Shown: in pieces, positions 34,354 through 43,955 of the stretch
How the letters are laid out: each line of letters begins with the position of its first letter
Position numbering within the stretch: position 1 is the stretch's first letter
Assembly (NCBI RefSeq): GCF_003364315.1
Contig: NZ_NXLS01000011.1
Location: 1 to 64,000 of the forward strand
Source of the DNA: Helicobacter ganmani
GTDB lineage: Bacteria; Campylobacterota; Campylobacteria; Campylobacterales; Helicobacteraceae
DNA length: 64,000 nt
Reading direction: 5' to 3'
Notes under the pieces: model-generated
What the model saw: only the letters and a program-made list of their open reading frames with translations
Told to the model about the DNA's origin: nothing
Databases searched by the model: none
Program-made: the position numbers and the translations under genes

Positions 34354-35379
34354 TTAAAATGCTTCAATTCTTGGGCGAGTTTGCAGAGAATAAATGGTAT
34401 CAAATTCTTCAAGTTGATAAGATTCTATTGCCACGCGTCCAATCATTGCGGCATTATCCGAACAAAATTCCAAAGGAGAAAGCAATAATGTAACACCATA
34501 ATCCCTGCACATCTTTTCTATTTGTTCCCTTAAAGCAAGATTGGCACTTGCTCCACCTACGACTCCAAAATGCTTCCATTGATGAGAGTTGGAACGATTC
34601 TGCTCAAAAAATATTTTACATTTTTGCATCAAGTGCGTTATGGCAGATTTTTGGAAGCTAGCACAGAGGTTTGTTTTAAATTCCTCACTTAAAATCCCTT
34701 TGGATTCCTTTTCCCTTTCAATTTGCATTCTTACCGCATTTTTTAATCCTGAAAAACTAAAGGCATATTGCTTCTTGCTACGCAATGGAATAGGAAAATT
34801 ATAAATATCACTCTTTCCCTGTTTCGCATAAGATTCCACGATTGGTCCGCCGGGATAACCAAGCAAGAGCATTTTTGCTACCTTATCAAAACTTTCACCA
34901 AAACTATCATCTAGGCTTTGTGCGCAAATGCTAATATCGTGGAATCCCTGTGCTTCAAGCAATAGTGTATGTCCTCCCGAAACAAGCAAAACTCCTAGAG
35001 GAAAAACTGCTTCAGATTCTAAGAACAAAGAATACAAATGCCCTTTTAAATGATTTACACCAATGATTGGAATATTTAATGAAAAAGCCAAAGTTTTTGC
35101 CATTATTAAACCTTCCATTAAAGTTACATTTAAACCCGGTTCTGTGGTAATGGCAATAGCTTTTACTTCCTTAAAATAAGGCTTGACTTTCTCTAAAATA
35201 AGAGGTAAGGATTCTGCGTGCAGGCGACTTGCAAGCTCTGGAACGACGCCACCAAAAGCAGAATGTTGTTTTTCTTGAGAGATTTTTTGATGAAAGATTA
35301 AAAGTTTAGAATCAATTTGAGTGAGTGCGATAGAACTATCATCGCAACTACTTTCAATACTTAAGATAAGCCCACTCAA
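34354..35379 (-). CDS. tsaD: tRNA N6-threonylcarbamoyladenosine transferase TsaD
   Basis: TsaD transfers the threonylcarbamoyl group to A37 of ANN-decoding tRNAs. The ASKHA-fold motifs are present: LILSIESSCDDSSIAL, the metal-binding HLKGHLYSLFLE, LVSGGHTLLLE and GGASANLALREQ. The 341-aa length is normal. It is followed upstream on the same strand by the 209-aa conserved gene, with only 14 bases between them. Confidence 0.97.
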   Translation of the reverse strand: MSGLILSIESSCDDSSIALTQIDSKLLIFHQKISQEKQHSAFGGVVPELASRLHAESLPLILEKVKPYFKEVKAIAITTEPGLNVTLMEGLIMAKTLAFSLNIPIIGVNHLKGHLYSLFLESEAVFPLGVLLVSGGHTLLLEAQGFHDISICAQSLDDSFGESFDKVAKMLLLGYPGGPIVESYAKQGKSDIYNFPIPLRSKKQYAFSFSGLKNAVRMQIEREKESKGILSEEFKTNLCASFQKSAITHLMQKCKIFFEQNRSNSHQWKHFGVVGGASANLALREQIEKMCRDYGVTLLLSPLEFCSDNAAMIGRVAIESYQLEEFDTIYSLQTRPRIEAF

Positions 35380-35393
35380 AAGATTCTCTTAGT

Positions 35394-36023
35394 TTATGCG
35401 TTTTGGTCTAAAACATTTACACCCAAGCTTGCTAATTTTTTATCTACTTTTTCTAAAGCTTTTTCCAAAGTTTCTTTGCTAATATCAGGCAAATTACCAC
35501 CCCAAGCTTTTTCTGCTTGATTGTAACCTCTGATGATTCCCTCTCTACCAGCTTTCAATTTCTCAACATCATCTCCTGCACCAGCTAAAACAAAATCTGC
35601 GATTCTGTCTGATGTTTTTGCAACACCAAAAAATCCGTCCTCTGCAATTAATGCTTTTGCTTCATCTTGTGTAAGTTCTTGAATAGGCTTCCCATCATAG
35701 CCAATAGAACTTAAATCCAAACCTTTTAGAATCCCACTTAGTTTAAAAGGGTCATTCATCGCACTTGTATTTGAACCAAAAAGCCCATTTTGCGAAGAGA
35801 AATTTGTCTCACTTGAAATCGTAACATTCATTTGAAATTGCATAATATAACCTGTTACCAAAGACTTTGCATCAATGTTTAAAGCCGCTTCTTGTATCTT
35901 TTTATTTCTATCTTCCGCCGAAGTTTCGTCCTTTTTAAGCGGATTAGAACTCATTGCATTTTGCAAATCGTTTGCATACTCAAAACTACTTTTTGTAGAA
36001 TTACTAGAAATATTCATTGCCAT
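35394..36023 (-). CDS. conserved Campylobacterota hypothetical protein (209 aa)
   Basis: The protein is soluble and rich in Asn and Ser at the N-terminus, with a later conserved stretch (EDGFFGVAKTSDRIADFVLAG; KAGREGIIRGYNQAEKAWGG). Similar proteins in Helicobacter and Campylobacter are sometimes named 'hydrogenase-4 component G', for which I see no evidence; there is no metal motif or membrane segment. The pattern is reminiscent of secreted or flagellum-associated proteins. It is co-directional with and just before tsaD. Its role is unknown. Confidence 0.7.
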   Translation of the reverse strand: MAMNISSNSTKSSFEYANDLQNAMSSNPLKKDETSAEDRNKKIQEAALNIDAKSLVTGYIMQFQMNVTISSETNFSSQNGLFGSNTSAMNDPFKLSGILKGLDLSSIGYDGKPIQELTQDEAKALIAEDGFFGVAKTSDRIADFVLAGAGDDVEKLKAGREGIIRGYNQAEKAWGGNLPDISKETLEKALEKVDKKLASLGVNVLDQNA

Positions 36024-36087
36024 ATTGTCCTCCTTGACAAAAATTTATGTAATAATATCGTCAATTTTTTTAAAAAGAGTATAGAAA

Positions 36088-37149
36088 ATGAAAAAAATTT
36101 TTGCAGAATGGGAAAAACAAGATGGAATCTTGCTCTCTTTTCCACATAAAAATTCAGATTGGAAGCCTTATTTAGACGAAGTGCGCAATACATATTGCGA
36201 AATTATTTATCCAATTTTACAGGTAGAATCTTGTCTGCTTGTGTGTGAAAATAAAACATCTACCAAAGATTACATAAACAATTATTTTGCCAAAAAAGGC
36301 TGGAATCCAAAACTTCTTTCTCGTCTATATTGCGTAGAGATTCCTAGTAACGATACTTGGACGCGTGATTTTGGAGGTATCACGATTACAAAAAACAATC
36401 AAAACATTGTACTTGATTTTGGATTTAATGGTTGGGGATTGAAGTTTGCTTCCAATTTTGACAACAAAATCACACGCGAACTTGCTAAACTTGGAATCTT
36501 AAAAAACATTAAAACAGAAAATTTAATTTTAGAGGGTGGGAGCATAGAAAGTAACGGGGCTGGCATTTTGCTTACCAACACACAATGCTTGCTAGAGGAC
36601 AACCGCAATCCAACCTATACACAAAAACAACTTGAAAAAAAACTCAAAAAAACTCTAGGGATTCAACAGATTCTATGGCTAAACTCTGGCTATTTAAGTG
36701 GTGATGACACCGATAGCCATATTGATACTCTTGCGCGTTTTGTAGATAAAAAAACTATTGTCTATGTGGGTTGTGCGGACAAAAATGACGAACATTATCC
36801 CGCGCTCCTTGCAATGAAAAAGGAGTTGGAAAAATTGCGCGACCTAAAAGGTGAGCCTTTCAAACTCGTTGAATTACCCTTTGTTGGCGCAAAGTATTTT
36901 GATAATGAGCGACTTCCCGCAACTTATGCGAACTTTTTATTTTTAAATGGGAGGATTTTACTTCCCACCTATCAAGATTCCAATGATAATCTTGCAAGAG
37001 AGATTCTGCAAAACATTTGCCCAAAACACGAAGTCATACCCATTGATTGTTCTGTGCTAATCCGACAACACGGGAGTTTGCATTGTATTAGTATGCAATT
37101 TCCAAAAAAGACATTAAATTTTAAAGCTCTTAAGAATCTTAAAATATAA
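36088..37149 (+). CDS. agmatine deiminase family protein
   Basis: The protein belongs to the peptidylarginine-deiminase-fold hydrolases that convert agmatine to N-carbamoylputrescine. The N-terminal AEWEKQDGILLSFPHKNSDW, NDTWTRDFGGITI with the active-site acid, LEGGSIESNG, DDTDSHIDTLARF with the catalytic His, and the C-terminal Cys in HGSLHCISMQFP are all in place. The 353-aa length is normal. It may work in polyamine synthesis, as for H. pylori HP0049, the member I recall. It starts divergently from the 209-aa gene. Confidence 0.93.
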   Translation: MKKIFAEWEKQDGILLSFPHKNSDWKPYLDEVRNTYCEIIYPILQVESCLLVCENKTSTKDYINNYFAKKGWNPKLLSRLYCVEIPSNDTWTRDFGGITITKNNQNIVLDFGFNGWGLKFASNFDNKITRELAKLGILKNIKTENLILEGGSIESNGAGILLTNTQCLLEDNRNPTYTQKQLEKKLKKTLGIQQILWLNSGYLSGDDTDSHIDTLARFVDKKTIVYVGCADKNDEHYPALLAMKKELEKLRDLKGEPFKLVELPFVGAKYFDNERLPATYANFLFLNGRILLPTYQDSNDNLAREILQNICPKHEVIPIDCSVLIRQHGSLHCISMQFPKKTLNFKALKNLKI

Positions 37150-37171
37150 AGTATATTTAAGAATATTTCAG

Positions 37172-37177
37172 TAGAAT
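37172..37177 (+). promoter_or_regulatory. predicted -10 element for tRNA-Leu
   Basis: TAGAAT sits 22 bases before the first base of the tRNA, in an AT-rich stretch after the agmatine deiminase gene. The match is weak in the -35 region. Confidence 0.35.
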
Positions 37178-37199
37178 TGCGCTTTATTTTTGAAATTAA

Positions 37200-37284
37200 G
37201 CGGAAATGGCGAAACTGGCAGACGCACTAGACTTAGGATCTAGCGCCGCAAGGCATGGAGGTTCAAGTCCTCTTTTCCGCACCA
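37200..37284 (+). tRNA. tRNA-Leu (anticodon UAG)
   Basis: The cloverleaf is clear. The acceptor stem GCGGAAA pairs with TTTCCGC and is followed by an encoded ACCA. The D-arm has GCGAAACTGGCAGAC. The anticodon loop is CTTAGGA between CTAGA and TCTAG, giving UAG. There is a long variable arm and the T-arm GGTTCAAGTCC. It is a class II tRNA of 85 nt including CCA that reads CUA (and possibly other CUN) codons. Confidence 0.96.
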
Positions 37285-37363
37285 TTTTTACTTTACACTT
37301 CAAAAACTATCAAATTTTTTGATTTTACTCTATAATCACAACTTTAACTTGCAAAGGAACAAA

Positions 37364-38337
37364 ATGGAATCACACGATTTTGCCTCATTAAAAGAATCTT
37401 TCAATACTCTTATTTCACAAGTCAAGCAAAACAATCTCCTTCAATATCAAATTCTAATGTCCAATTGCATTACAAATGCCAAAATCAACAAAAAAGACAA
37501 GCAAACCTTGTTACTTCTTTTGCAAGACAGAGATAGAAACTACCTCCGAATCAACCACAACTCCCAAGTTTATACAAAAATCAAAGAATATTTAGCGATT
37601 CTACGTCCTCTTAAAATCCAACGCAATGCACTCGTTAGAATCGGTGGCGAAAATGACGGAGGATATGTGATGTGTCGCCCTCTTCTAAAAATTGGGGGGG
37701 GGCAAATAGCCCCTATTTGCAAAATGCAAAGGCAATTTCACTAGGAGTTTCCGATTATTCTCCTTGGGATTTAGAAATGGCGGAGATTGGCTATCTAGTG
37801 ATAGAATATGATGGAAGTATCACACATTCACCCTACACACACCCCAATATTACTTTTCACAAAAAATTCGTTGCAACAAATAATAGCGATTCTACTATTA
37901 CATTGGAAACACTTCTCAAGGACAATCAGCTAGATTCCACACAGGCGAATATTTTGCAAATTGATATTGAAAATGCAGAATGGGAAATGCTGGAAAATAT
38001 CAATATAGAAACTTTGGCGCAAAACTTTGCGCAGGTCATTTTTGAATTCCACGGCTGCAATCCCGAAGAAAAAAGTGGATTTCATCAAAGAATCACACAA
38101 CTTGGGCGTTTAGATAAGCATTTCTGCCCCATTCATTTGCATTTTAATAATCACGGCAAAATCTTTTATTCTAGAGGATTGTTTTTTAGCACCTCCATAG
38201 AGGTTAGCTACATTAACCGCAAATGCTTGAAAGATTTGGGTTTCAATGAAAGTCAAAAAATAGAGCAAGGAATCTTAAAAGATTTGGATTCTCCTACTTG
38301 GCTTGCAAATCCAGAAATTCCGATTCGGTTTTCTTAA
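37364..38337 (+). CDS. FkbM-family methyltransferase, frameshifted at a G9 tract (probably phase-variable, OFF)
   Basis: Two overlapping frames make one gene. The first half (from the ATG after AAAGGA) contains NALVRIGGENDGGYVM and runs to a stop at 37744. The second half, in the next frame, begins around the G tract and contains KAISLGVSDYSPWD, EYDGSITHSP, ILQIDIENAEWEML and a long C-terminus. This is the FkbM-like SAM methyltransferase pattern that decorates surface glycans. With 9 G bases the product is about 125 aa; 7 or 10 G bases would give one protein of about 324 aa. Polymerase slippage in G tracts is the standard phase-variation mechanism in this group. Confidence 0.85.
37694..37702 (+). 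repeat. homopolymeric G9 tract, predicted phase-variation switch
   Basis: Nine consecutive G bases lie inside the FkbM-family gene, exactly where the two halves of the protein change frame. It is the only G or C run of this length I saw in the window. A gain of one G, or a loss of two, restores the frame. Confidence 0.9.
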
Positions 38338-38437
38338 TTTTTAAAAAAGGCTTAATTAGATAGAATCCTAGAATTGTCCATTTTGCCTCTTTTGCAGAAT
38401 CACAAAAGCAGCCAAATTATAAAATCCCAAAGTCTCC

Positions 38438-39232
38438 CTACTCTGTGATTCTCCCACTATGCGTATAGATATTTGCTCTTTTGCCACGCGCAAAACCCAC
38501 AAGCGTTACTCCTGTCTCTTGCGCAGCTTTCACTCCCATAAGAGTAGCAGCAGCCTTAGAAATCACAATAGGAATGTTATGCATCACTGCTTTAATCACC
38601 ATTTCAAGCGATAATCTTCCACTCACATAAAGAATCGCATTGCGTGTATCAAGCCCTTGCAAACGCGCCTTTCCCATTACTTTGTCAATCGCATTGTGTC
38701 TCCCAATATCCTCACAAATAAGTGTGGAATCCCGCAAAACCAACATTGCTTTATGCACACAGCCTGTCTTCTCAAACATTTCACTTGGGGATTCAAAGCA
38801 TTGCAAACACTCAAAAAGCTCACTACACGAAATCTTCCTATCAGATTCCACAAACCGCTCTATAATATGTCCCTCCAAGTTCCCAGCAACTCCTACACAA
38901 CAGCCAGAAGTTAATGTTTTCTCGCGAAAGAGATTCTTAAGATTCTCCTCTACAATCTCTGCTTCTATTGCAACAGATTTTCCGTCTTTTGCAATCTCCA
39001 AACGACGAATCTGTGATACATCATTAATCACACCTTCACTTATCAAAAACCCAACGATATGACAATCTTGTTCTTTTGGGATACTCATAACTGAAAGTAG
39101 CTTTTTGCCATTGAGATAAAAGCCAACGCGCTCCTCTGCAATCACACAATCTTCTACAAATCCTAAAGAATCTCCCCCAAACCCACTAGGAGAGATTCTT
39201 TCAATTTTCAACGCTTGATAATAGGATTCCAT
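38438..39232 (-). CDS. fdhD: formate dehydrogenase accessory sulfurtransferase FdhD
   Basis: FdhD moves sulfur from a cysteine desulfurase to the molybdenum cofactor of formate dehydrogenase. The conserved active Cys region appears as LTSGCCVGVAGN (residues about 108-119), and the family motifs GFLISEGVI and CEDIGRHNAIDKVMG are present. The length of 264 aa is typical. The ATG overlaps the fdhC stop (TAATG), so it is coupled to the rest of the operon as the last gene. Confidence 0.95.
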   Translation of the reverse strand: MESYYQALKIERISPSGFGGDSLGFVEDCVIAEERVGFYLNGKKLLSVMSIPKEQDCHIVGFLISEGVINDVSQIRRLEIAKDGKSVAIEAEIVEENLKNLFREKTLTSGCCVGVAGNLEGHIIERFVESDRKISCSELFECLQCFESPSEMFEKTGCVHKAMLVLRDSTLICEDIGRHNAIDKVMGKARLQGLDTRNAILYVSGRLSLEMVIKAVMHNIPIVISKAAATLMGVKAAQETGVTLVGFARGKRANIYTHSGRITE

Positions 39233-40191
39233 TACGCCGCATTGATTTCTTTATAATAATAACTATGCAAAATTGCAATTTCCTCTTCACCCATATGTCC
39301 ATCAATGATTGAATGTAAAGCTCCCTCAATCGCAAAGACTGCCATATAAATATGTGTAATCAATAAAGCAACAATTAAAAATCCGATAAAATTGTGCGCT
39401 AACGCCATCATTCTTAAAGTATTAATATCGCTGAATTGAAAAAACATAAAAGCGCCAGAAATCACCATTGCAAATCCGCCCAAAGTGCAAACCCAAAACC
39501 ACATTTTTTGTCCTGCGTTAAACTTCCCTGCCGGAATTGGCTTCTTCTCTTTGCTTAAATATCCGCCCATAATCATAAGCCAATCAATATCATAAGCTCT
39601 AGGCAATGCACTTTTAAACCACATTAAGAACATCAACACACCAAAGATTGCGAAAACAATCGTTGCGATTCCATGCACATCTCTTGCAAAGCGAACGAAT
39701 CCTCCTCCACCTAGCTTATCACCAAAGACCATAACTAAGCCCGTCAAGCACAAAGCAACAAAAGGGATTGCTGCACACCAATGCACGAAAATATTGTAAC
39801 TAGAAAAGACGCGAATTTTCTTTCCGTGATTGAATTTCTTTTGTCCAATCACCATAAAATGACCCAAAAAGGCTAAAGGCACTAGAACAATAAGAATCCC
39901 AAAAATCACAGAAAAATAATGTCCTTGCAAAAGCGTAAAGATTTCACCAAAACCATAAGAATTGGGAGAATCAATCCCCCAAGTTTTAATCGCCTCCACT
40001 TCCGGACCACCATAGATTTTTGGATTTGCTCTATCACTTGGTGCAATCAAAGCATTATTTCCGCTAATCACCTCTGCATATTGCTTACCATCTTTTTGTG
40101 GCACACTTGGGTTTGCCCCAAAGGAAAGACTAGCTCCTGCCACAAATAAAACCAACATAAAGATTCTAAAGAATTTCAATAAATTTCTCAT
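39232..40191 (-). CDS. fdhC: formate dehydrogenase cytochrome b subunit FdhC
   Basis: The subunit anchors the enzyme in the membrane and passes electrons through haem b to menaquinone. A signal-peptide-like N-terminus is followed by a periplasmic segment and four membrane helices (about 100-125, 155-175, 187-207, 245-300 region) with candidate haem ligands (FVHWCAAIPF; DVHGIATIVF; MALAHNFIGFLIVALLITHIYMAVF). At 319 aa it is of the long gamma-subunit type. It lies 9 bases after fdhB. Confidence 0.93.
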   Translation of the reverse strand: MRNLLKFFRIFMLVLFVAGASLSFGANPSVPQKDGKQYAEVISGNNALIAPSDRANPKIYGGPEVEAIKTWGIDSPNSYGFGEIFTLLQGHYFSVIFGILIVLVPLAFLGHFMVIGQKKFNHGKKIRVFSSYNIFVHWCAAIPFVALCLTGLVMVFGDKLGGGGFVRFARDVHGIATIVFAIFGVLMFLMWFKSALPRAYDIDWLMIMGGYLSKEKKPIPAGKFNAGQKMWFWVCTLGGFAMVISGAFMFFQFSDINTLRMMALAHNFIGFLIVALLITHIYMAVFAIEGALHSIIDGHMGEEEIAILHSYYYKEINAA

Positions 40192-40200
40192 AGAATCCTC

Positions 40201-40830
40201 CTAGTTGCCATACGCCGTTTTCCACACATTAGGCACAGCGTTGGGGATATTTTCTCCTCGCACAGTCGCACGATGTGTGATAATGTTTGAAACTTCTTCG
40301 CTGCTTCCAGCAAGCAGAGCTTTCGTAGAACACATACTCGCACACATTGGCACTTTACCTTCAGCAATTCTGTTTTGTCCATACAGATGATATTCTTCCT
40401 CACTATTGGTCTCTTCGGGACCTCCTGCACAGAAAGTGCATTTATCCATTGTTCCGCGTGAGCCAAACACACCATTTTTTGGAAATTGTGGCGCGCCAAA
40501 AGGACACGCATAAAGACAATATCCACAGCCAATGCAAGTTTTTTTATCGTGCAAAACGATTCCATCTGCACGAATATAAAAACAATCCACTGGACACACT
40601 TGCGCACAAGGTGCATCAGAGCAGTGCATACAAGCAATAGAAACTGCAGTCTCCTTGCCTACGACTCCCTCATTTAGCATAACAACTCTTCGGCGATTGA
40701 CACCCACAGGTAAATGATGTGCTTCTTTACAAGCCACATCACACCCGTGGCATTCAATGCAACGATTTGTATCGCAATAAAATTTGATTCTTGAGAAATT
40801 CTCAAGATTGCTTGGAATTGTATTACTCAT
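40201..40830 (-). CDS. fdhB: formate dehydrogenase iron-sulfur subunit FdhB
   Basis: A ferredoxin-like subunit with cysteine clusters for four [4Fe-4S] centres (CIECHGCDVACKEAH; CMHCSDAPCAQVCPV; CIGCGYCLYACPFG; CTFCAGG with a later CASMCSTKAL). It carries electrons from FdhA to FdhC. It has no signal of its own; export would ride on the Tat signal of FdhA. The length of 209 aa is typical for the Campylobacterota form. Ten bases separate it from fdhA. Confidence 0.95.
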   Translation of the reverse strand: MSNTIPSNLENFSRIKFYCDTNRCIECHGCDVACKEAHHLPVGVNRRRVVMLNEGVVGKETAVSIACMHCSDAPCAQVCPVDCFYIRADGIVLHDKKTCIGCGYCLYACPFGAPQFPKNGVFGSRGTMDKCTFCAGGPEETNSEEEYHLYGQNRIAEGKVPMCASMCSTKALLAGSSEEVSNIITHRATVRGENIPNAVPNVWKTAYGN

Positions 40831-40840
40831 TTTCTACTCC

Positions 40841-43675
40841 TTATGCTTTCTCTATGCGGCACAAACCACATTTTGTTTCCGGACAAGCAGAATTGTAATC
40901 AAACCCATAGCTTGCAACCATACAAGCAGATTCTCCAATCGCATAAGGTTTTGTGCCTTCAGGATAATTTTCAAGTCTTGATTTGCCTTGGTCCATTCCC
41001 GAGAAATTTTGTGGCAACCAAACGCTATTGTAATCCACTCTTGTAGAAAGTTTAGCAGGAACTAAAATGCGTGTATCCATTGTTCCATATACCCAAAGCA
41101 TATCACCATTTTTGATATTCATCTCCGCAGCTTTATCGGGGTGAATCTCTACAAACATTTCGCCCTCTACTTCTGCTAGATATTTCGCACTTCTTGTTTC
41201 TGCACCTGTTCCCATATGCGCTACAAGCCTACCACTTAACATATTAATAGGAAATTCATCTACCCAATTTTTATTCTCACCAAGCTCTTTTTGTCGGCTA
41301 CGATATTTGATATTTGCCCTAAAATGATTTTTCTTATCAGGGAAGTTTGGATACTTATCTACCAAATCTCCACGCACAGAGTGCAAAGGCTCACGATGCA
41401 ATGGAATCTTATCATACCAATTCCACACATTTGCTCTTGCTTTACCATTTCCATAAGGGCAAAGTCCTTGCTCTAAAGCTTTTTCTACAAGAATATTATT
41501 ACCAAATCCCATAGCAAAGCTAGTTCCACCAATTGCTTCTTTTTCTGCTTCTGTAAGCTTAATACCAAGAGATTCCGCATTTGCCGCAGTTACAGGAGCG
41601 TGTCCTCCACTATATTTCGCATTTGGTAAAGAACGAGGAGTAAGCATACTTTGACCGCTAGGATTTGTAACACCCCAATTTACACGGAATCCCATACCTC
41701 CACGCATAACAGGAATTTTATCATTATACATTACAGGAGTTCCGGGGTGTTTATCACTCCAACAAGGCCAAGGCAATCCATAATAATCTCCCTTAAATGG
41801 ACCAGTTCCCTCTAAGGTTACCTTATCAAACATATGCCAATTTTCTTGATGTGCTTTTAATCTCTCCGGACTCATTCCCTGCAATCCAATGCTTCGGATA
41901 CTTTGAGTTAATTCTACCGTCGCGTCTTCTGGCCAAATGAACTTATCCCTGCCTTTAGATTTTGCAATATCATAAAGCCTTCTTTGATATTCTTCTAAGA
42001 ATCCCAATCTTTCTGCCAATCCAAACAAAAACTCTTCATCAGGACGACATTCAAAGAGCGGTTCCATTACTTTAGAACGCCATTGATAGCTACGATTTGT
42101 CGCTGCCACACTACCACTTGTCTCCATTTGAGAAGCCGCAGGCAAGCAGAATAAATTATCTGTTCTATCCCCATAAATTGCCAAGTCATTCACATAAGGA
42201 TCCACAAATACAACTAAGTCTAATTTATCCATAGCCTTGCGTTGCAAATCTAACAAAGAAACAGTGGTCATACCCGAACCAATGACAATCAAAGCGCGCA
42301 ATTTAGTGCCTGCATTGTTTTCCATATTTTCATCATCTAGCACACCAAACTTCCACGTAGAATGTGCAAAACCTGTTTTGCCCATCATCTCTTTGTTTTT
42401 GAAGCGAGAAACCATCCAATCATAATCTACTTTCCAATGTCGGCAAAAATGTTTCCAAGCAGGTTCTCCCAATCCGTAATATCCGGGCAAAGAATCTGCG
42501 AGGTTTGTCATATCTGAAGCACCTTGCACATTATCGTGTCCGCGCAAAATATTCACGCCTCCACCATTTTTACCAATATTTCCTAAAAACATTTGTAGAA
42601 TCGGCATAATACGCGTATTGCTTGTCCCCACAGTGTGCTGTGTTAAACCTTGATTCCAAATCAAACTTGCAGGTTTTGCGCTTGCCATTTCTTCTGCAAT
42701 ATGGCGAATTGCATCTGCTGGGATTCCACAAACATCTGCTGCAACTTCAGGAGTAAATTTCCTTGCTTCTTCCATAATGAGCTCATAGCCATCAACTCTA
42801 TCTTTGAGATATTGCTCATCATAAAGTTTTTTTGCGATGATATGATTAAGCAATCCATACGCAAAGGCAATATCTGTCCCACTTCGGATTCTGTGATATT
42901 CATTACATTTTGCTGCTGTTTTAGTAAATCTTGGGTCAATGCACACGAGTTTCGCACCTTTTTCTTTTGCACGTAAAATATGCACCATAGAAACAGGGTG
43001 ATTGACAGCTGGATTTGCACCAATAACTAAAATATATTTAGAGAATTGCATATCGCCTAAATGGTTTGTCATTCCACCATATCCAAATGTATTTGCCACA
43101 CCGGCAACTGTTGGAGAGTGTCAAACGCGAGCGCAATGGTCTATATTATTTGTCCCAAAAAATGCTGCAAATTTCCTAATGTAATAGCTTTGCTCATTAG
43201 AACACTTCGCACTTCCCAAAAACATCACCGCATCAGGTCCGCTTTCCTCTCGGATTTGCTTAATTTGTGCAGCAATTTTATCCATTGCTTCATCATATTT
43301 AAGTCTTGTCCATTTACCATTTTGTTTTTCTAATGGATAGCGAAGTCTTGTTTCACTTCTTGCTCTATCAATTAAATCTGCGCCTTTACAACAATGTCCC
43401 CCTTGAGAAATAGGGTGGTCTTGTGCAACTTCTTGTCGCACCCAAACACCATCTACCACTTCAGCTACGATTCCACAACCCACAGAACAATGGGTGCAAA
43501 TTGTTTTTACTTTTTTGGACTCTGGATATCTTTCTTTCAACTCTTGTGTAGTTGCTTGACGCATAGTTTTTTGTGTGTCATTTCCCAATGCAATACTTGC
43601 GCTAGCTAAGCTTCCAAGAGCGGTCATTTTTAAAAACGCACGTCTGTTATTGCGTCTTTGAATTGTTTCGCTCAT
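40841..43675 (-). CDS. fdhA: formate dehydrogenase catalytic subunit FdhA, selenocysteine-containing
   Basis: The 944-residue Mo/W-bis-MGD enzyme oxidises formate in the periplasm. The N-terminus carries a Tat signal (RRAFLKMTALGSLASASIAL), then a [4Fe-4S] motif (CTHCSVGCGIVAEV) and the active-site region CARV-Sec-HSPTVAG. The Sec is encoded by an in-frame TGA at 43121-43123 with a SECIS-like hairpin just downstream. The frame is continuous on both sides of the TGA, so this is recoding and not a frameshift. selA/selB/selC/selD are not in this window. It sits centrally in the fdh operon. Confidence 0.97.
43093..43123 (-). promoter_or_regulatory. UGA selenocysteine codon with SECIS-like hairpin
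   Basis: On the minus strand TGA (43123-43121) is followed after 13 bases by TTGCC-GGTGT-GGCAA (43107-43093), a perfect five-base-pair stem with a GGU-starting loop. This is the shape and spacing of the E. coli fdhF SECIS upper stem-loop recognised by SelB. Confidence 0.85.
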
Positions 43676-43690
43676 TTTTCACCTCGCTTT

Positions 43691-43885
43691 TTATTTTGCA
43701 ACAGAATAGTATAAATCCCATTGCTGTGTTTTTTGGTAAAGAATCTCTTTTTTAGGCGATTTGCCACGCACGAGATTCTCACTTGTGCCTTTTTTGCCAC
43801 AGCCTGCCAATGCAATACTTACACCTGCGACTGCTACGGAAGTTTTTGCGGTAGTTTTTAAAAACTCTCGCCGACTCTTTTCCAT
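43691..43885 (-). CDS. small Tat-signal formate-dehydrogenase-associated protein (64 aa)
   Basis: The protein is almost only a Tat signal (MEKSRREFLKTTAKTSVAVAG, then VSIALAGCGKKG) plus 30 residues. The VSIALAGCGKK end resembles a lipobox, so it may be a Tat-exported lipoprotein. Such small proteins, directly before fdhA, occur in the fdh clusters of Campylobacter and relatives. The most likely role is assembly or anchoring of the periplasmic enzyme, but this is inference. It lies 15 bases before fdhA. Confidence 0.85.
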   Translation of the reverse strand: MEKSRREFLKTTAKTSVAVAGVSIALAGCGKKGTSENLVRGKSPKKEILYQKTQQWDLYYSVAK

Positions 43886-43955
43886 ATTGGCTCCTTATTT
43901 AAGATTTGGGATAACCCCACTTAAGCCCTCGCAATAAAGGCTTAAGTAGAATTAT

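Noticed and set aside
37319-37363. Upstream extension of the FkbM-family gene to a TTG at 37319
   Set aside because: No ribosome-binding site there; the ATG at 37364 has AAAGGA directly before it.
43121-43123. In-frame TGA as a frameshift or pseudogene break in fdhA
   Set aside because: The reading frame continues unchanged on both sides, the position is the active-site residue of formate dehydrogenases, and a SECIS-like hairpin follows. It is recoding.
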